This document shows positions 1 to 6,830 of a DNA stretch of 9,831 nucleotides, in pieces; position 1 is the stretch's first letter; every line of letters starts with the position of its first letter. Both the position numbers and the translations under genes were made by a program. A model generated the notes under the pieces. The model was given only the letters and a program-made list of their open reading frames with translations. It did no database searches and was not told the origin of the DNA. The stretch is taken from positions 1 through 9,831 of the forward strand of contig JBKBXU010000165.1 in assembly GCA_046313675.1 (NCBI GenBank), in the 5' to 3' direction. Source of the DNA: JBKBXU01 sp046313675 (lineage in GTDB: Bacteria > Bacteroidota > Bacteroidia > Cytophagales > Cytophagaceae).

Positions 1-153
1 AGAGAAATCATCAATTAATACACTTTTGTTGTTCACTTCATTTACTAAAACCAATGGGGTTTCTGAAGCGATCTCTGTTTTTGCTTCAGGAGCAGGAGCT
101 GCACCCATAAAGAATGATAGCAATAGAGCTGAAACTGAGCTAAAATTTACCAT
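1..153 (-). CDS. Exported protein, N-terminal fragment (3' end beyond window)
   Basis: Only the first 51 codons are visible, starting from the ATG at 153-151; the frame stays open to the left edge. The N-terminus has a hydrophobic stretch (ALLLSFFMG) followed by GAAPAPEA, which fits a signal peptide cut by signal peptidase I after the APA. The last visible residues, SVLIDDFS, closely resemble the start of the second repeated domain in the upstream gene (SVTIDNFKNG) and the VLEDFS of its first, so this protein probably begins a third copy of the same galactose-binding-like domain just after its signal peptide. It starts 25 bases after the upstream stop codon and is almost certainly co-transcribed with it. 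Being a protein-coding start is well supported; the domain assignment rests on about eight residues and is inference. Function unknown. Confidence 0.75.
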   Translation of the reverse strand, partial: MVNFSSVSALLLSFFMGAAPAPEAKTEIASETPLVLVNEVNNKSVLIDDFS

Positions 154-178
154 AGTTATTCTGTTTTATTTTGACAAT

Positions 179-1465
179 TTATTTTACACGATTAAATTCT
201 TCCAAACTGATTGCTTTGATCTCATCAATAAAAAAGCTTCCTGTGTATTCTTTGCCACCCGGATTTATAAAAAACAACATTTCAATAATTTGACTCGGGT
301 TAACTCTTCCTACATTTGGATAGCTTTGCTCAAAGCGACCTGTAAAGTTATAATAGTAGTCTACAAATTCCGTACCACTTTTAAACTTTATAACAACAGG
401 CTTAGCATTTGTTGAGAATCCTTCCATATCCTTAATATCTACGCGGAGTTCTCCCGGCTTTCCATCCGGAGCTTTTAATCGTATTTTTACTACAGGTGTT
501 TTTGTGAAATCTATTCTATCAAACTGACGTCCAAACGTCTCAAAGGCCGGTCCCGCTCCTTTGGATTCTACTTTTAACGTTTCACCGTCTTTTGAAATTG
601 CTAATCTGTCTCCAAACCACCAGCTATCTATACCATTTTTAAAATTATCAATGGTCACCGATTCAGCTTCGCCACCTACATTAATATTTTCTCTGTTAAT
701 ATCTGTAGCCATATCACCTTCCCTGGGTGCGCTTGGTGCAGCTCCTTCCGGTGCAGGAGAAGGTTCAACTTCTTTCTTAGGTGAAGGTGCCGGGGCTTCA
801 GGTTCTGCAGCCGCAGCTCGTTGGTCTTTAATACTAACAATATCCTCAACCCTAACCATTTGTATACCGTCAATATATAAAGTCCCATGCCAATCCATGG
901 TACCGGGATTTACAAAAAACAATACTTCACGGATTTTTGTAGGATCAACATCCCTGATATCAGGCCATCCTTGCTGCCATTTGCCCTCAAAATTGAAATA
1001 ATAATCATAAGCTTCCCCTTTTCTCAAACGAATACTTGGAGGAGCATAATTAGCATCATTTCCATCAACATCTTTAAAAGAAACTCTTACTGTTGGAGCC
1101 AATTGCCCTTCATACCGCATAGATATTTTTGCAACAGGAGCCTCTGTAAAATCAAACATACGAGGAAATTCTCTACCCCAGCAGTCATAATTCCGTCCTG
1201 CCCCTTTAATAGTTACTTTTAAAGTATCACCGGCAATTTTTTGTAAAGACAACTTATCATTGGCTACCCACCAGCTCCATATTTCCTGAGAAAAATCTTC
1301 CAATACACCATTATTATATTTAAGAATAGGGTATCCGACTTCAGGATCTTCTACTACAGCTAACTGGTCGCTGTCATCCAGAGCTACTTCTACAAAATTA
1401 TTAGAGCAATCCTTTAATAAAAAGGACGATAGAAATACCAGAGAAACAAGAAAAATATTATTCAT
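179..1465 (-). CDS. Exported protein with two tandem galactose-binding-like (CBM-like) domains
   Basis: This 428-residue protein has a hydrophobic N-terminus (residues 4-17) acting as a signal sequence, then two clearly homologous domains at about residues 50-206 and 268-420. Each runs in the same order: an entry motif ending in a Trp pair (SWW), TLKV..KGAG, an F-R-x-F-D-F-T segment, (V/I)xxKD(V/M)(D/E)G, a Y(Y/F)NF.G strand, then (L)FF(V/I)NPG and a closing strand (LYIDGI or FFIDEI). This is the pattern of jelly-roll galactose-binding-like modules (CBM11/CIA30-like) attached to many glycan-active proteins; these usually bind sugars and are not catalytic. Residues 209-266 form a linker rich in Pro, Ala and Glu. 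Cys20 follows LLKD, a poor lipobox (Asp at -1), so lipidation is uncertain. No enzyme domain is present. The gene lies 66 bases after the lipoprotein gene and 25 bases before the next start. The repeat is directly visible; carbohydrate binding is inferred. Confidence 0.85.
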   Translation of the reverse strand: MNNIFLVSLVFLSSFLLKDCSNNFVEVALDDSDQLAVVEDPEVGYPILKYNNGVLEDFSQEIWSWWVANDKLSLQKIAGDTLKVTIKGAGRNYDCWGREFPRMFDFTEAPVAKISMRYEGQLAPTVRVSFKDVDGNDANYAPPSIRLRKGEAYDYYFNFEGKWQQGWPDIRDVDPTKIREVLFFVNPGTMDWHGTLYIDGIQMVRVEDIVSIKDQRAAAAEPEAPAPSPKKEVEPSPAPEGAAPSAPREGDMATDINRENINVGGEAESVTIDNFKNGIDSWWFGDRLAISKDGETLKVESKGAGPAFETFGRQFDRIDFTKTPVVKIRLKAPDGKPGELRVDIKDMEGFSTNAKPVVIKFKSGTEFVDYYYNFTGRFEQSYPNVGRVNPSQIIEMLFFINPGGKEYTGSFFIDEIKAISLEEFNRVK

Positions 1466-1531
1466 ATATAACCGTACCTATATTATTGAAAATTTAATGG
1501 ACATAAGCCGCACCACTTAATTTTTCCGTAT

Positions 1532-2629
1532 TTACTCTCTTGGATTAAATGGTTTACCGAAAGTAATAATAGGGAAATCAAAAGTAGCTTTCACATAATT
1601 ATTTGGGGGGGAAGATATTGCATTAAAGGCAATCGACCTCACTTTATTTGGCTCCTTAACGTTATTACCACTTCCACCATAATCCGGATTAGCCGCTCTG
1701 GTAAGATCAGAGTATCTTACGGAGAACAATTTCCAGCCTGTATGTTCGAAATTAAACTGGAATTCAAAAGCGTCATGTCTGTCTTCCCTATGAGAAGGTC
1801 CTCCATCATCAGCTTCCTCCATAGAGAAATTTAATTTTGTTACACCATCACCACGTCCATATAAATAAATATTTATGTAAACAGAATCCGGATCTTCAGG
1901 CCATTTAATAGCATTTCTTTCCATTGCAGTAATATTTCTCTTAAACCCTCCTACAAAATAACTATTAGTAATATCAGTACCGCTAAGCGTAAAGGCGTAC
2001 TCACCCTGTACAGGCTTATCCTTATCATTAAGCATAGGATCTCGTTCTGCCATTTCTCTTCTACCATCAAAATAAGGGTCGAGCCAGAATAAGCCCGAAA
2101 TGTTAAAAGAAGCCCCTTCAAAACCTTCAAAAGTAGTCGGCCTGGAATCATTAGAAACCGAAAACCCCTGATTACCATAAAGCTTAGCTCTCAGAACATC
2201 GATCGTATCGATCAAGGTTAAATTACCTCCCATAAAAGTTAATTCGGCAAGAACTTTCTCATCTCTCATAAAGAAGTACAAACCATCATGCGAGCCGTTC
2301 CATTGAATGGAGTCAGGATCCAACTTGTCAGAAGTTCCTTTAATGACTTTGTTAGCACCTGAAGTAAGGCCTTGCAATTTAATACGCCATGTCACTCTAT
2401 GGCTAAACTCTGCCGAAAATTTAGCTTTATCTCTTTCAAAATTAACTCTATCTGGACTAGCTGAAAAAGAATTATCAGCTACAAAGAATCCCTCCGGCAT
2501 AGTAACAAGTTCAGATCCTATGAAATCCGTCCTCTTAGCACAGGAAGACACTAATAGTAAAGCAATCAATAAAGAAACAGAAACTAAAATTCCGTTCTTA
2601 AAATTACTTTGGATCGAATATTTATTCAT
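1532..2629 (-). CDS. Predicted outer-membrane lipoprotein, beta-sandwich type, function unknown
   Basis: The 365-residue product starts with a charged N-region, a long hydrophobic core (residues 13-26) and the lipobox VSSC with the lipidated Cys at residue 30, so it is a good lipoprotein candidate. I do not recognise a named family. Residues about 45-145 read like an Ig-type beta-sandwich similar in layout to FlgD-like modules (W-x-I-x-L-x-G-L-T-S-G, then IQWNGS, LYFF and AELTF). Residues about 230-360 look like a jelly-roll binding domain: alternating strands, GWKLFSVRYSDL, then VRSIAFN and a terminal strand ending ITFGKPF. No catalytic motif is visible, and it is not recognisable as SusD. 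It sits 19 bases after a barrel gene and 66 bases before the tandem-domain gene, so it probably works with them at the outer membrane. A run of seven C residues on the coding strand (1605-1611) lies in codons near residue 338. Exported lipoprotein is fairly secure; the domain readings are tentative. Confidence 0.8.
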   Translation of the reverse strand: MNKYSIQSNFKNGILVSVSLLIALLLVSSCAKRTDFIGSELVTMPEGFFVADNSFSASPDRVNFERDKAKFSAEFSHRVTWRIKLQGLTSGANKVIKGTSDKLDPDSIQWNGSHDGLYFFMRDEKVLAELTFMGGNLTLIDTIDVLRAKLYGNQGFSVSNDSRPTTFEGFEGASFNISGLFWLDPYFDGRREMAERDPMLNDKDKPVQGEYAFTLSGTDITNSYFVGGFKRNITAMERNAIKWPEDPDSVYINIYLYGRGDGVTKLNFSMEEADDGGPSHREDRHDAFEFQFNFEHTGWKLFSVRYSDLTRAANPDYGGSGNNVKEPNKVRSIAFNAISSPPNNYVKATFDFPIITFGKPFNPRE

Positions 2630-2648
2630 AAAATAATTAGGTTTTTAC

Positions 2649-4385
2649 TTAAAACAACATAGTATAATTCAAGAACGCTTGATTCATAGTATAATTGTTA
2701 AATCTATTTTCATTATTCGTAAATCCTGCAAAGTGTCCTTGCAAAGTGAAATAACTATTTTTGCTAAATCTGTAACGACCTCCAAAAGCTAAAATGTGTT
2801 CTTTGGTATCAATATTTATTTCCATATAATCATCAATAAAAGCGCCGTCCATTACATAAACAGCAAGAAATTCATTACCTCTAGCCGTTAGCAACTTATA
2901 TCCTCCTATCAGATCAAGACCCTTAAGAACCTCAACGGTAAGTCCGGCATCATACAAGGTACTTTGAAGATTAATAGGGCTTAATTCACGTGTTGTACTT
3001 TCATGTCTTATACCCGCATTAATCGCTATGATACTTTCCCAACCAAGCAACTTATGAGCGTTTAAAACAAACCCACCTCGGATACCGGTAAATTCTCTTA
3101 AAGAAGCTACACCTTCACCCTGAACTTCAGATAATAAATCAATTGTGGCACTGGTTCTTATTAATTCTTCGTCACCACCACCATTTGCTGTAACCGTTAC
3201 TCCTCTCCTGTTAGGAGTCGCCATTCCGAATGGAGTAATATTATTATACTGAGGAAGGAATGGCATCAGCATTGGCTGAAGTGTAAGATTTCGTATACCG
3301 TGTTCCTGAGAAATACGATCCATCAATATGGCCCTGCGATCCATGGTAAGAGGGGCATTACCCATAGTTGGGAATAAATTTGCCTGAGCAAAGTCATTGA
3401 TTCTCCGTGTTTGCGCACCGGGGCTGCTGAACATTGGTTGAACTTCTCTGTAGGAAACTGTTAAACGAGCCTTTAAAGGTTTGTATTCACCTGATAAACC
3501 TAGATCATAGAATATGTTGTTTTCATTCCTTCTAACCTCTACATCCATGGTATCAAACCGATAGTCTGACATACCAGCCTCTCCAAGTAGTTGGAATTTT
3601 AACTTCTCCAGTTCATACGTACCAGCTACATCTGCCGTATAAACTTTGTTGTTATAGTTTACAATTTCCGTAGCAACGGTAGACATTACATCAAAGAAAT
3701 TAGCATAGTTGATTCCAACATTAAAAAACTTACTTTGTTTTACATCTACTCGACCACCCATAAAAATCCGATCAGGGGTAGCTAAAAAATCAGTTCTGCG
3801 AGGTCTTGTGGCAAAAGCTCTGAAGCCAAGTCTTTCTATACCTTTTTCATATTGAAATGCAGCAGACGTATTAAAACCCTGAACCCTCCATTTATTGCCA
3901 AAATTAAAATTTTCATAATGAACAACGCTTCTTCTTATAGCAAAGATGTCGGCTTCAAAATCATTATACATTTCTTCAAAATTGTACAAGGTATATGGAG
4001 TTAAAGCAAGGTCAAGATCACCTATTTCATATTTCACAAGTTTCCCTAAAACCCCATCTAAACGCATCTGTCTGAAAAGAAGAAAACTGCCATCACCATA
4101 GAATCCTCCAAATTCATTTTGAATCCTTAACAAGGCATGCGCACGTAACATTTCGTTAGGCTGAGCATTAACACCTAGGTCAAAAATAGTATATCCACCG
4201 GTTCCTCTTCTCGGATTGGTATTATCAGTTTGAGCACCTACAGTGTCAGGATCAAGCGCCAAACCGGCTATCTTGTCATTAGTTACCAATGCCCTACCCA
4301 ATCCGTTAAAATAAACCGTTTGAGCGTTCAGAACGTGGTTAGTACCTATAAGTACAAATGCAATAAAAACTAATTTTCTGATCAT
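2649..4385 (-). CDS. Predicted outer-membrane beta-barrel (porin-like) protein
   Basis: The 578-residue product begins with a typical signal peptide (MIRKLVFIAFVLIG, with probable cleavage after VLNA before QTVYF). The mature part is made of alternating polar and aromatic/hydrophobic strands, many of about 10 residues joined by turns and Asn/Asp-rich loops, without long hydrophobic helices. It ends in Phe (NYTMLF), the usual terminal residue recognised by the BAM complex. It has no recognisable TonB plug domain, so it does not look like a SusC or siderophore receptor. The gene starts at the ATG 21 bases after the 689-residue barrel gene and ends 19 bases before the lipoprotein gene, which suggests one transcript. 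It could be a passive channel, an export pore or a scaffold for the lipoprotein and glycan-binding partners. Barrel and outer-membrane location are well supported by pattern; substrate is unknown and I cannot name a family. Confidence 0.8.
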   Translation of the reverse strand: MIRKLVFIAFVLIGTNHVLNAQTVYFNGLGRALVTNDKIAGLALDPDTVGAQTDNTNPRRGTGGYTIFDLGVNAQPNEMLRAHALLRIQNEFGGFYGDGSFLLFRQMRLDGVLGKLVKYEIGDLDLALTPYTLYNFEEMYNDFEADIFAIRRSVVHYENFNFGNKWRVQGFNTSAAFQYEKGIERLGFRAFATRPRRTDFLATPDRIFMGGRVDVKQSKFFNVGINYANFFDVMSTVATEIVNYNNKVYTADVAGTYELEKLKFQLLGEAGMSDYRFDTMDVEVRRNENNIFYDLGLSGEYKPLKARLTVSYREVQPMFSSPGAQTRRINDFAQANLFPTMGNAPLTMDRRAILMDRISQEHGIRNLTLQPMLMPFLPQYNNITPFGMATPNRRGVTVTANGGGDEELIRTSATIDLLSEVQGEGVASLREFTGIRGGFVLNAHKLLGWESIIAINAGIRHESTTRELSPINLQSTLYDAGLTVEVLKGLDLIGGYKLLTARGNEFLAVYVMDGAFIDDYMEINIDTKEHILAFGGRYRFSKNSYFTLQGHFAGFTNNENRFNNYTMNQAFLNYTMLF

Positions 4386-4406
4386 TATATTTAAATATTG
4401 AATTTA

Positions 4407-6476
4407 TTAGAAAAATATTTTTAGTTCTACAGTGGATTCATATCCCCGGAATTTGTCCTGGGTAAAGTTTTTATCAGAATGGCTAAACCATCTATGTCTC
4501 AAGAAAAGACCGGCTCTGCCTGAAAAATCATAATCAAGGCCTAAACCATAACCATATCCTGTCTGATCTATAGGTTTTCCATTTTCCGGAGATAGCTCTG
4601 TTCTATGATTACCAAAATTTCTTTCCGTGGAAATAAACTTAACAATCGTTAATTTTGGCGAAACAGCATAAAATGACATTATTTCCTGATAATTAGTCCT
4701 TAAGAAGGCTTCATCTGAAAAGGTTGGAATTGGAGAAAAACCTTCCCTAACGGAATTGAAATTACCATAATTAGCTAAAATAAGCTCCCTGTCAAAAATC
4801 AGGAATTTGTACTTTAAAGCATATTCTATACTATTAAAACCTTTTTGATAATCTACAATTTCATCAGTAATTGCTATGGTTTCAAAAGTTCTTCTGAACA
4901 TGCTCAATACCCTGTTATATGGCCCTAGGTATCTTTGGAAGTAAGCGAATCTTGAACGTGTAAAATGATTGGCTCTGTGATGAAAAGATATTTGGTTAAA
5001 TAGGTTTTCATGTTCCTGTGCTGCACCTATTGCAAAAAGCACCTTCAATTTACCGTGTGTATCTTCGTATTTTACATTAGTTCCCCATCGGTTGTTGGCC
5101 ATTTGGAATACATCTGTAACACCTCCTTGAATTGTAGTGATATCATTAGGCGAATTAATTAATGCGGGTTGGGGAACGGCATGTGGATTTGCCGTATTCA
5201 TTACCTGACTGTTAACATTCACTACCGCTTTGCCAATGGAATAAAACTGCAGGCTTAAAGGAATCTGAATTAAACTTTTAGCAATATCTAAATGGAAATT
5301 AAAACAATGATTAGTTAAAGGACTTTCCCAATCCCAATCTATCCCACCGGGGCGTGTTTCGTTAATGAATTCTCCTCTGTGAGGTTCATCAAAAACCGAC
5401 ACACTATCTCTCCAGCGGCCAACACCAAGTTCTGAATAAATCTTAAAATCATTAAAATTAAATCTGGCATCAGTAGTAAGTATTTGCTGAACAACTTTAA
5501 ACCTTGCTGTGTTATCAACATAGCCCTCCTGACTGAAATAATTAAGTCCTATTTTGTGCCTCGAAAAAGCCTTATCTACCCGATAAGCAAACATGTTTTT
5601 AGGTGTTCTGGCAAGGTAAGTTTGAAAACCTCCACTATTATCCGTCTTACCATATAATACTTTAAACCCAAAACCAAGTGGCAAACCTTTACCTTCTAAA
5701 ATAAAACCCTGGGTTCCTGTATTTCCCCAACGTGAATCCCTGGCAATGTTTTGGTCAGCATAAAATTTATTATACCTTCCCCATGAAGATCCTTCTGGTT
5801 CCCAGGGATACCTTTCAAACATATCATCCCTAAACTCATAATTCCACATTGTGAAGGGACTAAGCTTATTCCAAATTACACCACCACCTGAGGTAAGGGT
5901 AAAATCTCCAAATTCTGTATTAGCTCCTGCCACAAATTCGAAAATCCTATAATTCATTATACGGCGATTAGCCGCACTTCCCGGGCCTGGAGCAAATGAA
6001 AACGTATTCTCTAATACGTTTCCAGCCATTTGATGATCCATGTGATATTCAACCTTAAAAAAAGTTCTGGAAGTAGGAGATCCTTCCAAACGCAAGAGGA
6101 ATAAAGGCTCCTGATAACCTGTATAAACTCCCCCTCTTCTGTCCAGACCATTAATCGTAACAACTCCTTCTGCCGGCACTTCCGGGTATCTCTCTGGTTG
6201 ATGAAGATACTGATTAAAACTCCTTATATAACCTGAATATTTAAGGTTAGTCCACCTTTTGTAGTTTGTTCCTTTACTTTCTTCAGTTGATTTTATTCTC
6301 GTCGGGGCTTTGGACCTTCTTACAAAATTACTGTTGTCCAATAAAAGGATGGTTTTTTGACTATCTGCGCTATCAGGTTTAGAAGGATCACCTTCACCCG
6401 GCCCACCATTAGAATATCCATTTACTGAAAGAACCAATGAAAAAAGGACTGAAAATAAACAGGTAATAGTTTTCAA
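4407..6476 (-). CDS. Predicted large outer-membrane beta-barrel protein, first gene of the unit
   Basis: This 689-residue protein has a signal peptide (MKTITCLFSVLFSLVLSVNG, cut near residue 20) followed by a low-complexity Gly/Pro/Ser/Asp stretch to about residue 40. A short periplasmic-type segment precedes a region from about residue 75 to the end rich in alternating strands with many Tyr, Phe, Arg and Asn residues. It ends in ELKIFF, with the terminal Phe typical of BAM substrates. There are no long hydrophobic helices, TonB plug or recognisable catalytic motif. The start is TTG at 6476-6474: an in-frame TAA lies only four codons upstream, no ATG lies between, and this start gives a complete signal peptide. 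It is the promoter-proximal gene, 21 bases before the second barrel, so two barrels of different sequence are made together. Barrel assignment is good; function is unknown. Confidence 0.8.
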   Translation of the reverse strand: MKTITCLFSVLFSLVLSVNGYSNGGPGEGDPSKPDSADSQKTILLLDNSNFVRRSKAPTRIKSTEESKGTNYKRWTNLKYSGYIRSFNQYLHQPERYPEVPAEGVVTINGLDRRGGVYTGYQEPLFLLRLEGSPTSRTFFKVEYHMDHQMAGNVLENTFSFAPGPGSAANRRIMNYRIFEFVAGANTEFGDFTLTSGGGVIWNKLSPFTMWNYEFRDDMFERYPWEPEGSSWGRYNKFYADQNIARDSRWGNTGTQGFILEGKGLPLGFGFKVLYGKTDNSGGFQTYLARTPKNMFAYRVDKAFSRHKIGLNYFSQEGYVDNTARFKVVQQILTTDARFNFNDFKIYSELGVGRWRDSVSVFDEPHRGEFINETRPGGIDWDWESPLTNHCFNFHLDIAKSLIQIPLSLQFYSIGKAVVNVNSQVMNTANPHAVPQPALINSPNDITTIQGGVTDVFQMANNRWGTNVKYEDTHGKLKVLFAIGAAQEHENLFNQISFHHRANHFTRSRFAYFQRYLGPYNRVLSMFRRTFETIAITDEIVDYQKGFNSIEYALKYKFLIFDRELILANYGNFNSVREGFSPIPTFSDEAFLRTNYQEIMSFYAVSPKLTIVKFISTERNFGNHRTELSPENGKPIDQTGYGYGLGLDYDFSGRAGLFLRHRWFSHSDKNFTQDKFRGYESTVELKIFF

Positions 6477-6533
6477 TATTATAAATTATTTAATGTTAAC
6501 CTTATAAATTTTATTTAGAAAATAAAAACCGTC

Positions 6534-6560
6534 CAAAATTATAGAAAAAAAATTAGCAAA
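6534..6560 (-). promoter_or_regulatory. Candidate Bacteroidota-type promoter for the five-gene unit
   Basis: Read on the minus strand, TAATTTTG (6541-6534) matches the Bacteroidota -7 consensus TAnnTTTG, and TTTG (6560-6557) upstream matches the -33 element. The spacer is 15 bases, shorter than the usual 17-23, which weakens the call. If used, transcription would begin near 6527 and give a leader of about 50 bases before the TTG start. In such an AT-rich gap a chance match is possible. Confidence 0.35.
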
Positions 6561-6583
6561 AACATTCTTTCTAATTTTTTTTT
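6545..6583. repeat. AT-only inverted repeat overlapping the candidate promoter
   Basis: The arm at 6545-6556 (eight A then TTAG) is the perfect reverse complement of 6571-6582 (CTAA then eight T), with a 14-base loop. The arms contain only one G-C pair, so any RNA hairpin would be weak. The left arm lies between and upstream of the candidate -7 and -33 elements, so a regulator site or an A-tract that helps promoter activity is possible. A relic terminator or chance is also possible. Confidence 0.45.
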
Positions 6584-6712
6584 AAACCCTTAAAAGCCCA
6601 CCTCAACACTCTATTCTGTACAAAGGACAGAAAAAGTTCGCCAATATTAAGCATTTTTGAAGACTATACAAATTTTTTTTATCAATATTGTTTAACTTAC
6701 ACTAACAAAGCC

Positions 6713-6758
6713 TAAATTAAAAAAGGGAGCAATTATTTTTGCTCCCTTTTTTAATTTA
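6713..6758 (-). terminator. Strong intrinsic terminator downstream of the secreted Ig-repeat gene
   Basis: Two perfect 20-base arms (6713-6732 and 6739-6758) flank a 6-base loop (6733-6738). The stem core is GGGAGCAA paired with TTGCTCCC. Read on the minus strand the stem is followed by a run of six T residues, as expected of a Rho-independent terminator, 72 bases after the TAG stop of the upstream gene. The matching A run on the other side means it could also stop plus-strand transcription. Confidence 0.9.
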
Positions 6759-6830
6759 AAACATCATTAGAATTTTTATAAGGTGAAATCTCACATCGTA
6801 CAGTTATCTACCATAACGGCAATGCATGAA

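Larger units (their letters stand above)
6477..6830. other. Intergenic region between the secreted Ig-repeat gene and the five-gene unit
   Basis: This 354-base gap contains no convincing gene on either strand and is very AT-rich. From the right it holds about 72 bases of 3' untranslated sequence, a strong terminator hairpin (6713-6758), roughly 130 bases without recognised features (6584-6712), an AT-only inverted repeat (6545-6583), and a candidate promoter (6534-6560) about 60 bases before the TTG start of the barrel gene. It separates two transcription units reading in the same direction. Confidence 0.75.

Noticed and set aside
26..1222. Plus-strand open frames opposite the CBM-like genes
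   Set aside because: They lie antisense to well-supported genes, and their translations lack domain patterns or sensible composition.
1466..1531. Separate promoter or terminator in the 66-base gap before the tandem-domain gene
   Set aside because: I found no TAnnTTTG element on the minus strand and no stable hairpin with a T run, so read-through from the lipoprotein gene is the simpler view.
2198..2213. Near-palindromic double ATCGATC as an operator or recombination site
   Set aside because: It lies inside the lipoprotein gene and encodes the repeated Ile-Asp of LIDTIDVL, so the codons explain it.
2649..6476. The two barrels as a SusC-like TonB-dependent transporter pair
   Set aside because: Both lack a recognisable TonB box and plug domain and are shorter than the roughly 1000 residues usual for SusC; no SusD is nearby.
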